Positions 60,681 to 64,000 of a stretch of 64,000 bases of DNA are shown here, one piece after another. The position numbers were made by a program, and so were the translations under genes. The stretch covers positions 62,001 through 126,000 of the forward strand of contig NZ_MHXN01000039.1 in NCBI RefSeq assembly GCF_001824475.1, written 5' to 3'. Position 1 is the first letter of the stretch, and every line of letters starts with the position of its first letter. Source of the stretch: Phenylobacterium sp. RIFCSPHIGHO2_01_FULL_69_31 (GTDB taxonomy: Bacteria > Pseudomonadota > Alphaproteobacteria > Caulobacterales > Caulobacteraceae). Under the pieces are notes generated by a model. That model was given only the letters and a program-made list of their open reading frames with translations. It did not search any database and was not told where the DNA came from.

Positions 60681-61061
60681 ATGAAGACCCTGATCGCCGC
60701 TCTGGCCGCCGTCACTGCCGTGACGGCCGTCGCCGCCCCGGCCATCGCCACGGCCCAGCCCTACGATCGTTACGAGCACGCGCGGCACGACCGCGGCGCC
60801 TACAACCTGAACCAGCGTCAGGACGAGCTGAACCGCCGGATCGCCTGGGGCGTCCGGACGGGCGCCCTTACCCGCGGCGAAGCGGCTGACCTGCGCGACC
60901 AGGCGCGGAATATCGCCCGCATCGAGGCCCGCTACCGCGTCAACGGCCTGAACAGCTGGGAGCGCGCCGACCTCGACCGCCGCTTCGACCGCCTCGACAC
61001 CCGCATCGGGCGCCAGACGCACGATCGGGAGTACGGGTACGGCTACGGCCATCGCCGCTAA
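60681..61061 (+). CDS. Exported helical-repeat protein, one unit, third family member
   Basis: 126 residues with signal peptide 1-26 (ending TAQ). One unit of about 60 residues: RRIAWGVRTGALTRGEAADLRD, IEARYRVNGLNSWERADLDRRFDRLDTRI, then a tail rich in Tyr, Gly, Arg and His. It matches the proteins at 1.1 and 1.5 kb. The shared 14-nt promoter block of those genes is not found here. AAGGAGA ribosome binding site. A strong hairpin follows at 61099. Confidence 0.8.
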   Translation: MKTLIAALAAVTAVTAVAAPAIATAQPYDRYEHARHDRGAYNLNQRQDELNRRIAWGVRTGALTRGEAADLRDQARNIARIEARYRVNGLNSWERADLDRRFDRLDTRIGRQTHDREYGYGYGHRR

Positions 61062-61098
61062 CCGCGGCGCCTGACACCCGCCCTCTCGGCGGAGACTG

Positions 61099-61130
61099 GA
61101 CGCCCCCGGAGCCTCGGCTTCGGGGGCGTC
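61099..61130. terminator. Bidirectional terminator hairpin
   Basis: A perfect 10-bp stem GACGCCCCCG/CGGGGGCGTC with an inner AGCC/GGCT extension between the convergent repeat-protein and phzF-type genes. Confidence 0.7.
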
Positions 61131-61153
61131 TGCGCGTTCTGGACCCTGCGCCT

Positions 61154-61969
61154 TCAGGGCTCTGCGCGCAGCGTGCTTTCCATCATCGTCACCGCCCGGC
61201 CGCGCAGCAGGACGCGATCGCCGCGGTGCTCGCACTCCAGGTCACCGCCCCGGCCGGGATAGGCCTGGTGGAAGCGCACGGTCGCACGGCCCAGTTTCTG
61301 CGCGAAGAGCGGCGCCAGGATACAGTGAAGCGATCCCGTGCAGGGATCCTCGGGAATCCCAGAGCCGGGAGCGAAGAACCGGTCGACCACATCGTGGGGC
61401 CCGGCCTTCGCCAGCGCCGCCACGCCGACGTTGCCGCGGCCGCCGGTCGCCTCGCCGGAGATGCGGTTCAGCGCCGGGATGTCCGGCGTCAGATTCCGCA
61501 CTGTCCCTTCGTCGTCGAACAGGGCGACCAGATAGGACGAGGCCCACACCTCGCTGGGCTCGGCACCCAGCGCTTCGGCGAGACCCGCCGGGACCGCGGT
61601 CTGCACCGGCGGCTGGGCGGGGAAGTCCATCTCATACCCCTCGCCGGCCCGCGCGACCGTCAGGGCGCCGGAATTGGTGTCGAAGGTGAGCCGGTCCGCA
61701 GCGACGCCGAGCTCGGCGAAGAGCGCATGGCCCGCCGCCAGGGTCGCGTGGCCGCACAGCGGCACCTCCAGCAGCGGCGTGAACCAGCGCAGGCCGAACC
61801 GGGCCGGATCGTCGGTCCGCAGAAGAAAGGCGGTCTCCGCCTGGTTGTTCTCGGCCGCGAGGGCCTGCATCCAGGCTGCGTCCGGCCAGGCGGCGAAGGG
61901 CTCGACCACGCAGGCGGGGTTCCCCCGGAACGGGCGGTCGGCAAAGGCGTCGACGGTCCACTGGCGCAA
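61154..61969 (-). CDS. PhzF family isomerase/epimerase-fold protein
   Basis: 271 residues. The duplicated PhzF fold has the catalytic-type E45 in NNQAETAFL, the motif FRGNPACVV at the start, [11 protein letters not shown], and [14 protein letters not shown] in the second half. Members are isomerases acting on small hydroxy-acid-like molecules; phenazine synthesis is not implied, since no phz genes are present. Convergent with the third repeat-protein gene. Confidence 0.9.
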   Translation of the reverse strand: MRQWTVDAFADRPFRGNPACVVEPFAAWPDAAWMQALAAENNQAETAFLLRTDDPARFGLRWFTPLLEVPLCGHATLAAGHALFAELGVAADRLTFDTNSGALTVARAGEGYEMDFPAQPPVQTAVPAGLAEALGAEPSEVWASSYLVALFDDEGTVRNLTPDIPALNRISGEATGGRGNVGVAALAKAGPHDVVDRFFAPGSGIPEDPCTGSLHCILAPLFAQKLGRATVRFHQAYPGRGGDLECEHRGDRVLLRGRAVTMMESTLRAEP

Positions 61970-62064
61970 GACTGGCCTCCTCGAAAACGGCCCCAGGACT
62001 TGCGTCGGGACGACCGGGGCGGCAAGGGCCAGTTCCGGCGCGGCGGACCGGCAGGAGGGGTTCG

Positions 62065-62490
62065 ATGACCTACGAGGTGAGCGACGATCCCGCGCGGTTC
62101 GACCTGGCCCGGGCGCATCGCTGGATCTCGACCGAGAGCTACTGGGCCGAGGGCATCCCGCTGGAGACCTTCGCCAGGTCCTGCGCCAACAGCTTGGTCG
62201 TGGGCGCCTATGCGCCGGACGGGACCATGGCGGCCATGGCGCGGGTGGTCACCGACCGGGCCACCTTCGGCTGGGTCTGCGACGTCTTTGTGGACGCAGG
62301 CCACCGCGGCGCAGGCCTCGGCAAGCAGATCATGGCCTACCTCCGGGCGCACCCGGATCTGCAGGGCTTCCGCCGCCTGCACCTGGCCACGCGCGACGCC
62401 CACGGCCTGTACCGGCAGTTCGGCTTCACCGACCTGACGAGCGTGGAAAACTGGATGGAGATCCGCGACCCCGAGGTCTATCGGCGCTGA
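62065..62490 (+). CDS. GNAT family N-acetyltransferase
   Basis: 141 residues. The GNAT acetyl-CoA motif is [20 protein letters not shown] (R/Q-x-x-G-x-G/A), followed by [17 protein letters not shown]. This compact subgroup resembles acetyltransferases for amines or peptides; the substrate is unknown. The last 13 nt overlap the convergent nucleotidyltransferase gene. Confidence 0.88.
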   Translation: MTYEVSDDPARFDLARAHRWISTESYWAEGIPLETFARSCANSLVVGAYAPDGTMAAMARVVTDRATFGWVCDVFVDAGHRGAGLGKQIMAYLRAHPDLQGFRRLHLATRDAHGLYRQFGFTDLTSVENWMEIRDPEVYRR

Positions 62491-63056
62491 TCGGCGACCA
62501 CCTCGATCTCCGGCCAGCGGGCCTTGGCGGAGGCGGCGATGCGCGGGAAGTTGGCGGAAGGCCCGTTGGGATTGGGCCGCAGCCGCCGGGCGAACAGATC
62601 CTCCAGGCCGAAGGGCGCCACCATGCTGAGGCGGTCGTCGGGCTCCAGCTTCACTCCCACGGCGAACATCGGACTGACGAACCGCTCAGGCGCCTCAGCC
62701 GAGCTGGAGAGCGGGGCATAGGGCTCGCCGAACTTGCCCTCGAACCAGACGTGGACCCGCGCCTGGTTGCGCACTTCCACCATCTCGCGGAGCGGCGGTT
62801 CGAACGCCGCCGCCACGCGCCGGATCACCACGTCCTCGGCCTCGTAGGAAATGTCCGACCCATCGAAATAGCCGACGTCGTAGTCCTTGATCCCGTAGTC
62901 CAGGTCGCGGCCGCCCAGGTGATTCAGGACCCGCTGGTACACCGCGCCCGAGAACAGCAGCCAGTCCGGCAGGTCCAGCTCGCGCAGGGTCGTCAGCACC
63001 CGCATCAGCGGCGCGGACTGGCGCAGAACGTCCTCGAGGCGGCGCTCCAGGCTCAT
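62478..63056 (-). CDS. Nucleotidyltransferase-fold protein (NTP_transf_6/DUF925 type)
   Basis: 192 residues. LFSGAVYQRVLNHLGGRDLDYGIKDYDVGYFD holds the acidic pair (YDVGYFD) of the polymerase-beta-type metal site after a Gly-containing loop. Otherwise RNQARVHVWFEGKFGEPYAPL matches the family. Substrate unknown. It starts 4 nt before the thiD stop in an overlap and overlaps the GNAT gene at its 3' end. Confidence 0.82.
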   Translation of the reverse strand: MSLERRLEDVLRQSAPLMRVLTTLRELDLPDWLLFSGAVYQRVLNHLGGRDLDYGIKDYDVGYFDGSDISYEAEDVVIRRVAAAFEPPLREMVEVRNQARVHVWFEGKFGEPYAPLSSSAEAPERFVSPMFAVGVKLEPDDRLSMVAPFGLEDLFARRLRPNPNGPSANFPRIAASAKARWPEIEVVADQRR

Positions 63057-63853
63057 GCACGCCCCCGCAGCGGCCAGGCGTGGTCCAGCGGTCCGTGGCC
63101 GGCGCCCAGGCCGGGCGCGCGCAGCATCGCCTCGTGGACATAGTCCCAGGCCCGCGCCACCGCCGCGACTAGGGGCAATCCCTGGGCGAGGCCGACGGCG
63201 CAGGCCGAGGCCAGGGTGCAGCCGGTGCCGTGGGTGTGCCGGCTCTCGATCCTCTCGCCTTCGAAGGCGGTGTCGCCCTGCGCCGTCATTAGAACGTCCA
63301 CCACGCGCTCGCCCGGCACGTGACCGCCCTTCATCAGCACCGCCTTCGCGCCCGCCTTGAGCAGCGCGTCGCCGGCGCGGCGGAGGTCGTCGGTGGTCGC
63401 GACTGCCAGCCCGGTCAGCGCCTCCGCCTCGGGCGCGTTGGGCGTCAGCAGCGTGGCGCGCGGGATCAACAGCTCGCGGACCGCGGCCACCGCATCGGCC
63501 GCCAGCAGCGAGGCGCCCCCCTTGGCCACCATCACCGGATCGATCGCCGCCGGGACCGCCGCCTCGTCCAGGAGCCGGGCCACCAGTTCGACCGTGGCGG
63601 CGTCACCCAGCATGCCGGTCTTGATGGCGTCGGCGCCGATGTCGGACAGGACCGCCCGCGCCTGCGCCTCCACCACGTCGAGCGGGATTGGATGGACGCC
63701 GGTGACGCCGAGGGTGTTCTGGACCGTGACCGCCGTAATCGCGGTGGCCGCATAGCCGCCCAGCGCCGTGACCGTCTTGATGTCGGCCTGGATGCCCGCC
63801 CCGCCCCCGCTGTCGGAGCCGGCGATGATCAGGACGCGGCCAAGGTTCTGCAT
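63053..63853 (-). CDS. thiD: Hydroxymethylpyrimidine/phosphomethylpyrimidine kinase
   Basis: 266 residues, typical ThiD. AGSDSGGGAGIQADIKT at the start, KTGMLGDAATVE, IDPVMVAKGGASL, and the ribokinase-type ATP signature THGTGCTLASACAVGLAQG with the catalytic Asp/Cys region. It phosphorylates HMP and HMP-P in thiamine synthesis. It is coupled (ATGA) to the nucleotidyltransferase gene downstream. No other thi genes are in the window. Confidence 0.95.
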   Translation of the reverse strand: MQNLGRVLIIAGSDSGGGAGIQADIKTVTALGGYAATAITAVTVQNTLGVTGVHPIPLDVVEAQARAVLSDIGADAIKTGMLGDAATVELVARLLDEAAVPAAIDPVMVAKGGASLLAADAVAAVRELLIPRATLLTPNAPEAEALTGLAVATTDDLRRAGDALLKAGAKAVLMKGGHVPGERVVDVLMTAQGDTAFEGERIESRHTHGTGCTLASACAVGLAQGLPLVAAVARAWDYVHEAMLRAPGLGAGHGPLDHAWPLRGRA

Positions 63854-63961
63854 GTCTCGCAGTTAGGACGCCCGGGCGGCAAAGTGCATCCGGATTTGCG
63901 AACTATCCCCAACCGGCAGCGCCTGCGCCGCCTTGATCCGGCTCATGGCGGACGGGGGCTC

Positions 63962-64000
63962 ATGCGGGCAAGTGATGTGAAAAGCGGAGAATCCGGCCCA
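63962..64000 (+). CDS. Possible 5' end of a gene running off the right edge
   Basis: An ATG at 63962 follows GGGGGCT and is open for 13 codons to the end (MRASDVKSGESGP). It is too short to judge. The 108 nt between thiD and this ATG hold no feature I can support. Confidence 0.25.
   Translation, partial: MRASDVKSGESGP

Noticed and set aside
61154..61969. Phenazine biosynthesis gene
   Set aside because: Only the PhzF fold is present; no other phz genes.

Overview
This 64 kb window is a coding-dense, very GC-rich bacterial chromosome segment. It most resembles an alphaproteobacterium of the Caulobacterales (Phenylobacterium/Caulobacter type). Reasons: the Entner-Doudoroff genes zwf, pgl, edd and glk; an usg gene; a TonB-dependent receptor with a PepSY partner; an imuA-imuB-dnaE2 SOS mutagenesis operon with a GTTC-N7-GTTC type LexA box; a serC-serA operon; and acyl-CoA catabolic genes. 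The genus assignment is inference. I see no prophage, transposase, CRISPR array or rRNA. There is one tRNA, tRNA-Ser(CGA), and no gene-free stretch longer than about 300 bases.

Layout. 1-6.3 kb holds small stress and envelope genes: rubrerythrin (cut by the window edge), an AlkB-like dioxygenase, two exported helical-repeat proteins of one family, an exported methyltransferase, Dps, an erythromycin-esterase-like protein, a Nudix protein with a damaged Nudix box, usg and a glycine-zipper protein. 6.4-13.8 kb holds an MFS transporter, a TonB receptor-PepSY operon behind a Fur-like box, a GST, tRNA-Ser, a PaaI thioesterase, an RTX calcium-binding protein and a LuxR-type regulator. 13.8-24.7 kb is acyl-CoA metabolism: an HSL-type esterase, a thiolase-fold protein paired with a DUF35 protein, and an IclR/CaiB unit divergent from an acyl-CoA dehydrogenase/crotonase unit, with two tandem operator-like repeats between them.

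24.5-40 kb is central carbon and storage metabolism. pgl-edd-glk run on the minus strand, and zwf on the same strand lies 5.4 kb upstream. Between them, on the plus strand, sits a glucan module (GT4 glycosyltransferase, amylo-alpha-1,6-glucosidase, GH15 hydrolase). Beyond zwf come otsB and otsA (trehalose synthesis) and, directly abutting otsA, ligD. Ku lies 3.7 kb further on, after a LysR regulator and the first of two type-B carboxylesterases. 46.3-52.3 kb is the SOS mutasome operon imuA-imuB-(VOC protein)-dnaE2. 52.3-64 kb holds a BNR-repeat/ThiS-like pair, a second GST, the serA-serC unit, two small lineage-type genes, a hybrid histidine kinase, a third member of the helical-repeat family, PhzF, a GNAT, a nucleotidyltransferase and thiD.

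Most notable: a palindromic repeat of a family that is intergenic elsewhere in this window (16.6 kb) lies in frame inside imuB and adds about 27 residues to the protein. A VOC gene is translationally wired between imuB and dnaE2. The thiolase-like/DUF35 pair looks like an aldolase rather than a thiolase. Three exported proteins share one helical repeat, and two of them share a promoter-like block. Perfect tandem sites 21 bp apart sit beside iclR. All calls come from reading sequence and motifs; no database search was run.
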